64,000 nt of DNA from UBA6623 sp965226435. GTDB lineage: Bacteria > Acidobacteriota > Terriglobia > Bryobacterales > UBA6623. Under the pieces are notes generated by a model. That model searched no databases. It saw only the letters and a list, made by a program, of their open reading frames with translations, and had not been told where the DNA came from. Position numbers and translations under genes: made by a program. Numbering within the stretch: position 1 is the first letter of the stretch; each line of letters starts with the position of its first letter. The stretch lies in the NCBI GenBank assembly GCA_965226435.1, contig CBDDCY010000010.1, forward strand, positions 1 to 64,000. Direction: 5' to 3'. Below are positions 1-8,569 of this stretch, piece by piece.

Positions 1-382
1 GGAAGTTGTCGTCGTGCTTCTTGCCGATGTTTACGTTACCGGGGTTGATGCGATACTTGGCAAGCGCGCGGGCGCAGTCCGGGTACTTTTCGAGCAAGAT
101 ATGCCCGTTGTAATGAAAGTCACCGATGATGGGGACGTCAACGCCGAACTCGCGCAGCGTCTCGACGATGCGAGGAACGGCTTGGGCGGCTTTTTCATTG
201 TTGACGGTGACGCGCACCAACTCGGACCCGGCCCGCGACAGGGCCAGAGTTTGATTCACCGTCGAAGTGGTATCGGCGGTGTCGGTATTCGTCATTGATT
301 GAACGACGACCGGATTATCGCCGCCGATCTTAACGCCGTTGACGTCGCAAACGAGTGATTTCCTACGGTTCTCCAACATCAT
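1..382 (-). CDS. ispG: 4-hydroxy-3-methylbut-2-enyl diphosphate synthase, 5' part (IspG)
   Basis: IspG is a [4Fe-4S] enzyme that converts methylerythritol cyclodiphosphate to HMBPP in the MEP isoprenoid pathway. Reading the minus strand from an ATG at 382 (or the adjacent ATG at 379) gives the typical start of the family: MLENRRKSLVCDVNGVKIGG, then QSMTNTDTADTTSTV, then ELVRVTVNN, GDFHYNGH and YRINPGNV. These are the substrate-binding TIM-barrel motifs of IspG. The gene runs off the left edge, so the C-terminal domain with the cluster cysteines is not visible. A G-rich stretch just upstream of the ATG may be the ribosome binding site. It is transcribed divergently from the kinase gene at 715. 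Confidence 0.93.
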   Translation of the reverse strand, partial: MMLENRRKSLVCDVNGVKIGGDNPVVVQSMTNTDTADTTSTVNQTLALSRAGSELVRVTVNNEKAAQAVPRIVETLREFGVDVPIIGDFHYNGHILLEKYPDCARALAKYRINPGNVNIGKKHDDNF

Positions 383-714
383 CCGACCCCAACAAAGTGG
401 AGTGAACTTGATTCTATCAAAGGGCGAATTCGCGACTTCGAATCGCTCAATCAAACTCCAAAACAGGACCCGAGCCCCGAGCGCAAGCGACGGCCCAACC
501 GCGCCAAGCAACCCGAGTCGCGCGTAGCCCGGGGGATCGTCCCACAGGGGGCTCTGATCCGGTCTTGAACTGTTTTCTCCGGGTCGGCACACGGCGCGGT
601 TTGCGGGCTTTTGGAATTGATTCGTGCTCGGCTCGTTTTTGTTGTCGAATCCTAGTGCTCCGCCCGTGCGGGCATGATACATTATGGAGGTAACTTCTCA
701 CCCTGTCTTTCGCA
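383..714. other. Intergenic region between divergent ispG and kinase genes
   Basis: About 330 bases separate two divergent genes, so promoters for both directions should lie here. Short reading frames in it have arginine/proline-rich, low-complexity translations and no family resemblance. I see no RNA gene and no clear operator. Confidence 0.5.
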
Positions 715-2847
715 ATGGATCAAATCGGCCGGTACGAAATTCTCAACGAACTGGGCCGCGGCGCGATGGGCGTGGTCTATCGAGCGCGCGATACCAAGAT
801 CGGGCGCGAAGTAGCCATCAAGACCATCAAGTTCGCCGACCAAGAAAGCTCCGAAGCCGGTAAGCTGCGCGAGCGCCTGTTTCGGGAAGCGCAGTCGGCC
901 GGACGGCTCTCCCACCCCGGCATCGTCACGATTTACGATGTGGCCGAGGAAGAGGAACTGGCCTACATCACGATGGAGTTCGTCGACGGCGAGACGCTCC
1001 AGACCATGATGGAGGACGGGCGCACCAAGGACCCGCAATTCATCAGCGACATTCTTCGTCAGGCGGCCTCGGCGCTTGACTACGCGCACAGCCGCGAAAT
1101 CGTCCACCGCGACGTCAAGCCGGCCAACATCATGGTGACCGCCGACGGGACCGTCAAGATCACCGACTTCGGCATTGCGCGTATCAGTTCCTCGACGTTG
1201 ACCCAAACCGGGACCGTCATGGGGACGCCGAGTTACATGTCTCCCGAGCAGGTGCGCGGCGATCCAATCAACGGCGCGTCCGACCAGTTTTCGCTTTCCG
1301 TAATCAGCTACGAGATGATGACCGAGCAGAAACCGTTCTCGGGCGACAGCCTGACGGCGGTGATGTTCAAGATCGTCTCGGGCGATGTCGTGCCACCGAC
1401 CAAGATGGTGCCGTCGATTCCACAAGAAGTGGAAAACACCATTTTGCGCGGTTTGGCGAAATCCAGCGGAGACCGTTTCGCGTGTTGCAAGGATTTCGCC
1501 GCGTCGGTTTCGCGAGGTTGGGGCAGCGGCGCGGACGCATTGCCGTCTTCGCCGGTAGCGCCGGTATCCATACCGGAGTACGGGAGCGGCGAAGCCCCGA
1601 CTGTCATGCACTCGGGTGCTTCACTCGCCGAAGGTTCCGCCGGAGATCAGGATCACTTGGAAACGGTTGTTCAGTCGCTTCCCGCCGAAGACGCTCCGAC
1701 GGAAGTCATGACGGGATTGCCTCCGCTCGGCGAATCCCATTCCACGGCGACCTCGGCCGCGGCGGTTGACGCGACTGGGCCCGCCGACGCATCGTCTACT
1801 TCCATGCCAACTCCCGAGTCGGTCCTCTTCGGGTCCGCTGAGGAGCCGCCGAAACGCAGCCCCTGGTTGGCTGTCGCGGCGATCGCCGGATTGGCGGCGG
1901 CCGGCGGGGCCTATTGGTTCACGCAAAACCCCGGAATTCTTGGCGGCCAACCCTCGGAAATCGCGGCAACGGGGGAGCCGGCGGAGCCGCCCGCTGAATT
2001 GCCTGGTGCGCCGTCCTCGCCGGACGCCGCTGTGCCGGAACCGGTCTCGCCCGATACCGCGGGCGGAGCAACGGAACCCACCGCGCCGCCGCCGGAAGTT
2101 GCCGCCGCCCCGCCCGTCGCCGCGGCGCCTCCACCCAAGGTTCAGCCTACGCCCAAACCGCCTCCCGCGAAGCCAAAGGCCGCCCCCGCGGCGCCGAGAG
2201 TCGCCAAGACGGTCGAGGTGACTTTCTCGAGTCAACAGGCCGGCGCGCGCGTGACCGTTGACGGCAAGCCCCAGTGGTCGTGCTCGCTGCCCTGTTCGCT
2301 CGACCTGCCGCGTGGGGATTACATCGCGAGCGTTTCGATGACGGGGTTCCACCGCGTTCGTAAGCCCTTTACGGTCGGTTCCGACCCGGTCGTCCTTCCT
2401 TTCGAGATGGAACTGGTTGTCGGCACCGTGTTGGTCAGCAGCTCCCCGCCTGGCGCGAACATTTTCGTGGACGGAAAAATGTCTGACGGCAAAACGAACA
2501 CTTCCTTGCGCCTCAGGCCCGGCTATCACCGGCTTAAGGTCGAGAAGGCCGGGGCCGGAATGTATGAAATCAGCGTCCTGGTTCAAGAAGGGCAACTCAG
2601 CTCTCAGCAGTTTGTCCTCGGCGCGCAGCCCCCACGCGCCACGTTAAACCTCACGACTACCCCGACGGGCGCGCGGATCTTAATCAACGACAAGCAAGCT
2701 TCCGGTTCCACACCCCGTGAGCTCTCTCTGCCTCCCGGCGATTACAGAGTTATGTTGTCGCTTCCGGGACATCGCCCCGTGATCAAACAGATCAAACTAC
2801 TGGCGAATCAGGCGCTCGCCATGGACGAAAAGTTGCCGGCCCGGTAA
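715..2847 (+). CDS. Membrane-anchored Ser/Thr protein kinase with three PEGA domains
   Basis: A Hanks-type kinase that phosphorylates protein targets in the cytoplasm while sensing outside the membrane. Residues 7-268 form the kinase domain: glycine-rich loop GRGAMGVVY (14-22), ATP-binding Lys36 in VAIK, catalytic HRDVKPAN (131-138, Asp133) and metal-binding DFG (151-153). All key residues are present, so it should be active. A Ser/Thr/Pro-rich linker leads to one membrane helix (about 382-403) and a long Pro/Ala-rich stretch. Three PEGA repeats follow at about 500-568, 572-632 and 642-698, each with the GARVTVDG or GANIFVDG type core and a PPGDY or RPGYH turn. PEGA domains are thought to bind cell-surface ligands. 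It is followed after 29 bases by the cytochrome c gene, so they may share a transcript. Confidence 0.93.
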   Translation: MDQIGRYEILNELGRGAMGVVYRARDTKIGREVAIKTIKFADQESSEAGKLRERLFREAQSAGRLSHPGIVTIYDVAEEEELAYITMEFVDGETLQTMMEDGRTKDPQFISDILRQAASALDYAHSREIVHRDVKPANIMVTADGTVKITDFGIARISSSTLTQTGTVMGTPSYMSPEQVRGDPINGASDQFSLSVISYEMMTEQKPFSGDSLTAVMFKIVSGDVVPPTKMVPSIPQEVENTILRGLAKSSGDRFACCKDFAASVSRGWGSGADALPSSPVAPVSIPEYGSGEAPTVMHSGASLAEGSAGDQDHLETVVQSLPAEDAPTEVMTGLPPLGESHSTATSAAAVDATGPADASSTSMPTPESVLFGSAEEPPKRSPWLAVAAIAGLAAAGGAYWFTQNPGILGGQPSEIAATGEPAEPPAELPGAPSSPDAAVPEPVSPDTAGGATEPTAPPPEVAAAPPVAAAPPPKVQPTPKPPPAKPKAAPAAPRVAKTVEVTFSSQQAGARVTVDGKPQWSCSLPCSLDLPRGDYIASVSMTGFHRVRKPFTVGSDPVVLPFEMELVVGTVLVSSSPPGANIFVDGKMSDGKTNTSLRLRPGYHRLKVEKAGAGMYEISVLVQEGQLSSQQFVLGAQPPRATLNLTTTPTGARILINDKQASGSTPRELSLPPGDYRVMLSLPGHRPVIKQIKLLANQALAMDEKLPAR

Positions 2848-2876
2848 GCGGGTTTCACTTCTCCACGTGCTCGGAA

Positions 2877-3740
2877 ATGCAGACGAAGAGCGCACCGCCG
2901 GCCAATTTGACCCCCTGCCCAACGCCGCCCCATTCTTGTGACCTCGGTAGCCGGTCCTTTGTGAGAATCGCAGGCCTAGTCGCGATCGCGGTTGTAACGG
3001 CGACCCCCACTCTGTTGCGGTCCCAACAGGAAAAGCCTCCCGAAGCCCTCTCCGCGCTCTCCGAAGCCGATGTTGCCGAAGGAGCGATCCTTTATGAGGA
3101 CCACTGCTTGAGTTGTCACGGCGTGGACGGCGGGGGAGGGAAGGGACCCGATTTGAGGCGTCCCACGTACCACCGCGCCGGAGATGACGAAGCCCTGCTG
3201 GACCTGATCCGTGTGGGGATCCTCGAAGCCGGCATGCCTCGCGGGTGGATGATGAACACCCTCGAGCGTCGACAGCTTGGCGGGTATCTGCGATCGATCG
3301 GGCGCAAGGCGGCGGTCGAGCTTCCCGGCGACGCCGAACGGGGCCGCGCCGTTTACGAGAGGCAAGGATGTTCGTCGTGCCACATCATCCAGGGTAAAGG
3401 TGGAAGCTTGGGGCCCGTGCTAAGCGAAGTAGGGTTGCGGCGCGGCGCGCGCCACCTGCGGGAATCCATCCTGAACCCCGGCGCCGACCTGCCCGCGAAT
3501 ACAGCGTTTATCGAAGCGATTTCCGCCAACGACGACGAGACTCGCGGGCTGCTGGTCAATGAGGATGTCTTCAGCCTCCAAGTCCGCGACGCTTCCAACC
3601 GGTTCCATTCCTTGGACAAGCGACAACTCCGGGAGTTACGTCGTCCCGAGGATCAAAGTCTCATGCCGGCCTACGACATCGAAGCGGCGGGCCTGGACGA
3701 CTTGGTCGCCTATCTTGCCGGCTTACGAGGTGATGAGTGA
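2877..3740 (+). CDS. Exported dihaem cytochrome c
   Basis: A periplasmic electron carrier. The N-terminus has a hydrophobic export segment (about 29-48). Two class I cytochrome c domains follow, with haem motifs CLSCH (77-81) and CSSCH (165-169). Probable sixth ligands are Met120 in the GMP context and Met263 in the LMP context. The stop codon overlaps the GTG start of the PQQ dehydrogenase gene, which points to translational coupling and to this protein being its electron acceptor. The first 28 residues before the hydrophobic stretch are unusually long for a signal peptide, so the true start may be slightly downstream. Confidence 0.9.
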   Translation: MQTKSAPPANLTPCPTPPHSCDLGSRSFVRIAGLVAIAVVTATPTLLRSQQEKPPEALSALSEADVAEGAILYEDHCLSCHGVDGGGGKGPDLRRPTYHRAGDDEALLDLIRVGILEAGMPRGWMMNTLERRQLGGYLRSIGRKAAVELPGDAERGRAVYERQGCSSCHIIQGKGGSLGPVLSEVGLRRGARHLRESILNPGADLPANTAFIEAISANDDETRGLLVNEDVFSLQVRDASNRFHSLDKRQLRELRRPEDQSLMPAYDIEAAGLDDLVAYLAGLRGDE

Positions 3741-5326
3741 AGGTTTTGATTGCCGCCGGCGGGCTCCTTCTCGCCGCCTCGATGTTGAACGCCCAGGTGT
3801 CCTATGAACGGATCGCCGAAGCCGAGCGGGAGCCCGAAAACTGGCTCACCTACTCGGGGGACTACAAGAGTCGGCGATTCTCGCCCCTCGACCAGATCAA
3901 CCGCGAGAATGTAGACTGGCTGAGCCCCGCCTGGGTGTATCAAATCAAGGACCCCGGTCGTATCCAAGGGACTCCCATCGTCGCTGGCGGAGTGATGTAC
4001 GTGACCGAGCCGCCGGCCCGTGTCACGGCGTTGGACGTCAAGACAGGCAGGCCGCTGTGGTCCTGGAATCGTCCCATGTCCGAGGACGTTCTCACGGTGG
4101 GGTTTTGGCCGACGAACCGCGGAGTCGCGATTCTCGACGAAACACTCTACGTCGGAACCCTTGACGGCTACTTTGTCGCACTCGACGCAAAATCCGGCGC
4201 CGAGCGTTGGAAGGTCCATGTGGGCGAGAACGCGGTCGGCCATTCCATCACGGCGGCGCCGCTTGCGTTGGACGACAAGATCATTGTCGGCATCAGCGGC
4301 GGTGAAGCCGGGATTCGGGGGTTTCTCGACGCCTATGATGCGAAGTCAGGGAAACGTCTGTGGCGCTTCTACACAATTCCCGGTCCCGGAGAGCCGGGCC
4401 ACGATAGCTGGAGCGGCGACAGCTGGAAGACCGGCGGCGGCGCGACATGGCTGACCGGCAGCTACGATCCGGAGCTTGACCTGCTCTATTGGGGCACCGG
4501 CAATCCCGCGCCGGATTGGAACGGCGACAATCGTCTCGGCGACAACCTCTACACCTGCTCCCTGATCGCTCTCGATCCCAACACCGGCAAGCTGCGCTGG
4601 CATTTTCAGTTCACCCCCCACGACGTCCACGACTGGGATGCCAACCAGATCCCGGTGCTCGTGGATTTCGAGATCGACGGCCGCCCGCGCAAGCTCGTGG
4701 CGATGGCCAACCGCAACGGCTTTTACTACTTGTTGGACCGCGCCACCGGAGAGTTCGTTCTCGGAACGCCCTATGCCAAACAGACCTGGGCGCGCGGGCT
4801 CGACGCCAAGGGCCGCCCCATCCTCGTTGAGGACACAGCGCCGACCAAGGAAGGCAACCTCGTCTACCCAAGCCTGCAAGGCTCCACGAACTGGATGAGT
4901 CCGTCCTACAGTCCCCAGACCCGCTTGCTCTATGTTCCTGTTCGCGAGATGGGCGCGTACTATTTCAAGAGCAAGGTGAAGTACAGGCCGGGTAAATTCT
5001 TCGGTGGCGGCGGAGAACGTCCCTTGCTCGAGGAAGCCTGGGGCGCAGTCCGCGCGCTCGATCAAACGACCGGGCAAATGGAGTGGGAATTCCGCACCCC
5101 GACGCCGCTTTGGGCGGGCGTGATCGCCACCGCCGGCGGGCTCGTTTTCGGCGGCTCGCCCGAGGGCAACATCTACGCCTTGGACGCTCGCAACGGCAGT
5201 CCGCTGTGGCAGTTCCAAACCGGCGGCGCGATCTCGGCCAACCCAATCTCCTTTTCCACCGACGGCAAGCAATATGTCGTCACCGCCGCCGGTAACGCCT
5301 ATTTTGCTTTTACACTGCGGGATTAG
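3737..5326 (+). CDS. PQQ-dependent alcohol dehydrogenase-like quinoprotein
   Basis: A periplasmic eight-bladed propeller quinoprotein expected to oxidise an alcohol or aldehyde and pass electrons to the adjacent cytochrome c. It starts at GTG 3737, overlapping the cytochrome stop, and begins with a signal peptide ending near residue 20. Tryptophan-docking repeats such as ALDVKTGRPLW, ALDAKSGAERW and ALDPNTGKLRW recur. By comparison with methanol dehydrogenases, Glu190 (SGGEAGIRG), Asn256 (TGNP) and Asp299 are the metal and catalytic residues. Asp301 gives an Asp-Trp-Asp pattern (299-301), as in lanthanide-type enzymes. The vicinal disulfide of classical methanol dehydrogenases is not seen. 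At 529 residues it is somewhat short for MxaF/XoxF and fits the acidobacterial quinoprotein group better. The substrate is unknown. Confidence 0.88.
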   Translation: MKVLIAAGGLLLAASMLNAQVSYERIAEAEREPENWLTYSGDYKSRRFSPLDQINRENVDWLSPAWVYQIKDPGRIQGTPIVAGGVMYVTEPPARVTALDVKTGRPLWSWNRPMSEDVLTVGFWPTNRGVAILDETLYVGTLDGYFVALDAKSGAERWKVHVGENAVGHSITAAPLALDDKIIVGISGGEAGIRGFLDAYDAKSGKRLWRFYTIPGPGEPGHDSWSGDSWKTGGGATWLTGSYDPELDLLYWGTGNPAPDWNGDNRLGDNLYTCSLIALDPNTGKLRWHFQFTPHDVHDWDANQIPVLVDFEIDGRPRKLVAMANRNGFYYLLDRATGEFVLGTPYAKQTWARGLDAKGRPILVEDTAPTKEGNLVYPSLQGSTNWMSPSYSPQTRLLYVPVREMGAYYFKSKVKYRPGKFFGGGGERPLLEEAWGAVRALDQTTGQMEWEFRTPTPLWAGVIATAGGLVFGGSPEGNIYALDARNGSPLWQFQTGGAISANPISFSTDGKQYVVTAAGNAYFAFTLRD

Positions 5327-5407
5327 CCTATTGGTGGATCCTCTGAAAATTCCCTCTCAAGGACATGAGATATCACGTACCGAGCGCTGAGGCCACGAAT
5401 CTCCACA

Positions 5408-5497
5408 GCCGCGAAGCGGCGGTAGGAATATAGCCCAGGGTGGAGCCGAAGGCGGAACCCTGGGTGGAATCCCTACCCGCGCGAGCCCTGAAAGGGC
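5408..5497. repeat. Cluster of short hairpins with GAA loops
   Basis: Three consecutive inverted repeats lie in the 260-base gap between convergent genes. The first is GCCGC-GAA-GCGGC (5408-5420). The second is a long stem CCCAGGGT/ACCCTGGG (5434-5441 with 5457-5464) enclosing GCC-GAA-GGC (5445-5453). The third is GCCCT-GAA-AGGGC (5485-5497). It lies between the ends of two converging transcripts and could act as a two-way terminator, but the shared loop sequence suggests a dispersed repeat family. Confidence 0.7.
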
Positions 5498-5586
5498 GGC
5501 AGGAACGCCTCACCACGCGACAATGCCGCCTCCGACACCGCTCTTCGCCGGCAAGCCCACTCGATGCGCCCAATTCGCCGGCGAAG

Positions 5587-6231
5587 TCAGACGCCCGGCC
5601 GGTCAGGCCCCCAAATGACTTTGTGCAGTTGCCCGCCGAAGCGAATGGGCGACTCGAGTTGATCTTCGAGCATCCAGCCGGCCAGGTTCGCCGGGGCGAG
5701 TTCACCGTGAACAGGTGAAAAGATCACGGCGGCGACTCGATCCGTTAGCTTGTGATCGTGCGTAAAGTCACGCGCGAACTCGTAGTCACGGCGGGTCGAG
5801 ACCACGAATTTCAGCTCGTCATGAGGTTGCACGTGATCAAGATTCTCGCCCGCGAAAGTGTCGGCTTCCCCTGAGTCGGGGCATTTCACGTCGACGATCT
5901 TCACGACTTCGCGCGGGACCTGATCGATCAATCGCTCCCCGCTGGTTTCGAGCATGACGTCGTATCGTTTCGCCAGCAGGCGCTCCATCAGCGCATAGAC
6001 TTCCTGCTGCAGCAGAGGTTCGCCGCCCGTGATTTCAACGAGCCGGCACCCCAACGAATCGACTCTTGCCATCACCTCATCGAGCGTCATCTTCGTTCCG
6101 CCGTAAAACGAGTACTCCGTATCGCACCAGCGGCAGCGCAGATTGCACGCCGTCAAGCGTACAAACGTACAGGGCAAACCGACACGGCTTGACTCGCCCT
6201 GGATCGAATGGAAGATTTCCGTGATCTGCAT
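5587..6231 (-). CDS. queE: 7-carboxy-7-deazaguanine synthase (QueE)
   Basis: A radical SAM enzyme that contracts 6-carboxytetrahydropterin to 7-carboxy-7-deazaguanine in queuosine/7-deazapurine synthesis. The product starts MQITEIFHSIQGE, the usual N-terminus of the family. It has the CxxxCxxC cluster motif at Cys29, Cys33 and Cys36 and the SAM-binding GGEP motif (about 70-73). The end LHKVIWGPDRPGV is also typical. At 214 residues it is full length. An alternative TTG start at 6252 would overlap the dinG stop by four bases; I prefer the ATG at 6231 because it matches family N-termini. No other queuosine gene is nearby. Confidence 0.92.
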   Translation of the reverse strand: MQITEIFHSIQGESSRVGLPCTFVRLTACNLRCRWCDTEYSFYGGTKMTLDEVMARVDSLGCRLVEITGGEPLLQQEVYALMERLLAKRYDVMLETSGERLIDQVPREVVKIVDVKCPDSGEADTFAGENLDHVQPHDELKFVVSTRRDYEFARDFTHDHKLTDRVAAVIFSPVHGELAPANLAGWMLEDQLESPIRFGGQLHKVIWGPDRPGV

Positions 6232-6248
6232 CCTAAGGTCCGTGAGCT

Positions 6249-8204
6249 TCAATTCTCGAAAAAACGTTCCACGTCACGCGCCGAGGTCGTAAACGTGTAG
6301 TCGGGCAGGCTGCTGAGGAAGACCGCGCCGTAGCGTTTCTTGAGCACCCGGTTGTCGAGCAAGACGAGCGCCCCGCGGTCTTTCGCGTTGCGGATAAGAC
6401 GCCCGAACCCCTGCTTGAGAGAAATTACGGCTTGCGGAATTTGATACTCGTAAAATGGATTCCCTTCGGCCTCGCGAATCGCGGCAATCCGAGCCTCCAC
6501 TACCGGTTCGCTCGGAACCGCGAAGGGCAGCTTGTCGATGATCACGCAACTAAGCTGTTCGCCCGGAACGTCGACGCCCTGCCAAAAACTTGCTGTCGCG
6601 AACAGCACGCAATTGGGCGTCCGGCGAAACTCATCGAGCAACGCCGAATTCGGCGCCGAACCTTGAATCAGCGTCGGATACTCGATCGCGAACGAAACAA
6701 AATCGTGCACCGCCTGCATTTGCTGATAACTGGTGAACAGCACGAAGGCCCGTCCCCGGCTGAAGCGCAGCAAACGCAGGACCTCGTCCGCCGCCGCCTT
6801 GACGAATTCCGGCGCGCGGGGCTCCGGCAACGTCGGCGGCACGTAAAACAAAACTTGCTCCGTGAAGTTAAAGTGCCCCGGTACGACAAGCTCTCGCGCC
6901 GAGTCGAGCCCCACGCGGCCGCGAATGAAATCAAACTTGCCCTCGACGGCCAGCGTCGCCGAAGTCAGCACGACCGTGTCGACCTCATTGAACAAGCGCT
7001 CGCGCAGTACCTCGGAGACATCAATCGGAGTCGCTTGCACAAAGGTCGCCCTCGCTCGCTTCTCCACCCAATACACGAAGCGCGTGTCGTCGCCCTCCAT
7101 CAGAAACCGTAGATCGTGGTCCAGTTCCTTGACGCGGCGTTCCAGCGGGATCAGTTCGTCGACCTTTTTCTCCACCTGCTTGAGTTCGTTCCCGAGCCTC
7201 TCGAGGGCGTTCAACAGAGCCGCGTAGGAATCTTGGTGACGTTCCAGAAATTCCTTTCGATCGCGGAAACCCGTCCGTCCCTGATACCCCGAGAATAAGG
7301 CGAAGAAACCCTGGAAACGCGTGCGAAAACCGTCGATCGCGCGATCGAGGCCCCGTGAACCGAAGTCCCCTTGAAAGGCCGTGTGATGAATGTCGCGGGC
7401 CAATTCCTCGAAACGGTAGTCGCTGATCTGAACCCCGAAATGCTTGCCGGCGACATCCTCGATTTCATGCGCCTCGTCAAAGACCACGGCTTGGTAGTCG
7501 GGAATGATCGAGGCGTATTCGTTATCCCGCAACGCCAGGTCGGCGAAGAACAAGTGGTGGTTGACGATGATGATGTCGCTCTCGCGCGCCTTGCGCTGCA
7601 TCAACGTGAGAAAACAACGGTCGAACTGCTCGCACTTCTGTCCCGAGCACAGTTCCCGGCGGGCGTCGAGCTTGTCCCACACCGTGCTCGCTTGCGGCAG
7701 CTTTTTCAACTCGGCGCGGTCGCCGGTTTCCGTTTCGGCTTCCCACTCGCGGATCATCCCGAAATCTTCGATCTCCACCAAGCCTTCGAGCACCGGCCGT
7801 TTCGCCGCGTCATAGAGCTTTTGACGGCACAAGTAGTTATTGCGGCCCTTCATGTAGGCCACCTTCAGCTCTCGGCCCAGCGCCTTGGCCAGAAAAGGGA
7901 TGTCCTTGTAATAGAGCTGCTCTTGGAGCGCTTTCGTGCCGGTGGAGATGATCACGCGCTTGCCGCCCGCTAAGACGGGGATTAAGTACGCCAATGTCTT
8001 GCCGGTGCCCGTGCCCGCTTCGACCGTGAGATGGCGCTTTTCCTCGAGAGCCGCTTCGACCTCTTGGGCCATCGAAAGCTGCCCCGGCCGAAATTCGTAG
8101 TCGGGATGGAATTGTGCCAGGACACCGCGCTGGCGGAAGAATTCCCGCACCCCGGCCGACGAGCGTTCACGATCTTTCCGGCGGGTTGGAGAAACCTGAT
8201 CCAT
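6249..8204 (-). CDS. dinG: DinG/YoaA-type ATP-dependent DNA helicase
   Basis: An XPD-like superfamily 2 helicase for unwinding branched or damaged DNA, 5' to 3'. Visible features: Walker A AGTGTGKT (63-70), four cysteines Cys126, Cys186, Cys191 and Cys197 that fit the [4Fe-4S] cluster of the family, a DEAH box (243-246), NHHLFFAD, and C-terminal helicase motifs including TSYQQM, FATASFWQGVDVPG and QGFGRLIRN. Length (651 aa) is normal. It sits upstream of queE on the same strand with end overlap, so the two are probably cotranscribed, although no functional link is known. Confidence 0.92.
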   Translation of the reverse strand: MDQVSPTRRKDRERSSAGVREFFRQRGVLAQFHPDYEFRPGQLSMAQEVEAALEEKRHLTVEAGTGTGKTLAYLIPVLAGGKRVIISTGTKALQEQLYYKDIPFLAKALGRELKVAYMKGRNNYLCRQKLYDAAKRPVLEGLVEIEDFGMIREWEAETETGDRAELKKLPQASTVWDKLDARRELCSGQKCEQFDRCFLTLMQRKARESDIIIVNHHLFFADLALRDNEYASIIPDYQAVVFDEAHEIEDVAGKHFGVQISDYRFEELARDIHHTAFQGDFGSRGLDRAIDGFRTRFQGFFALFSGYQGRTGFRDRKEFLERHQDSYAALLNALERLGNELKQVEKKVDELIPLERRVKELDHDLRFLMEGDDTRFVYWVEKRARATFVQATPIDVSEVLRERLFNEVDTVVLTSATLAVEGKFDFIRGRVGLDSARELVVPGHFNFTEQVLFYVPPTLPEPRAPEFVKAAADEVLRLLRFSRGRAFVLFTSYQQMQAVHDFVSFAIEYPTLIQGSAPNSALLDEFRRTPNCVLFATASFWQGVDVPGEQLSCVIIDKLPFAVPSEPVVEARIAAIREAEGNPFYEYQIPQAVISLKQGFGRLIRNAKDRGALVLLDNRVLKKRYGAVFLSSLPDYTFTTSARDVERFFEN

Positions 8205-8569
8205 GACAACAGCGCCGGACTCGTCGAAGTCCGACGGCGGGCTGATGTTTCAGGATATCGCGTTGAGCCCGATTGTTTTTCGGGCGCGGTGGGTTGAGCT
8301 GTTGGGGCGGGGGCGGCCTGTTCAGCACCGCCCCCCTGTCCCGAGAAACACCGCTACATCTCGATCGTCGCGGCGCGGTCCCCGCGGACCTTTCGACTAA
8401 AATTTCTTTTCCGGACGAGCCGGTGCGGCCGGTGGCCCCCACGAGCCCCGCTTTGCCCGTCAGGCGATGAGAAGGGTCGGCTGGGACTGGGCTCGGACCG
8501 GCGCGAAACTCCCCTTGCTCCCAGTCGCGTTGAAGGCAAAGATAGTAAGCTTGAGCAGAACCGAACGGA
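8205..8569. other. Intergenic region between divergent dinG and histidine kinase
   Basis: About 365 bases between divergent genes, so it should hold two promoters. GC-rich runs such as GGGGCGGGGG are present near 8302-8312. I see no convincing coding sequence, tRNA or riboswitch. Confidence 0.4.

Noticed and set aside
447..701. An 84-codon minus-strand frame upstream of the kinase
   Set aside because: No similarity, no ribosome binding site, Arg-rich composition, and it lies where divergent promoters are expected.
3737..5326. Methanol dehydrogenase coupled to the methylamine cluster
   Set aside because: There are no mxa/xox accessory genes, the protein is of another subgroup, and it lies 40 kb away.
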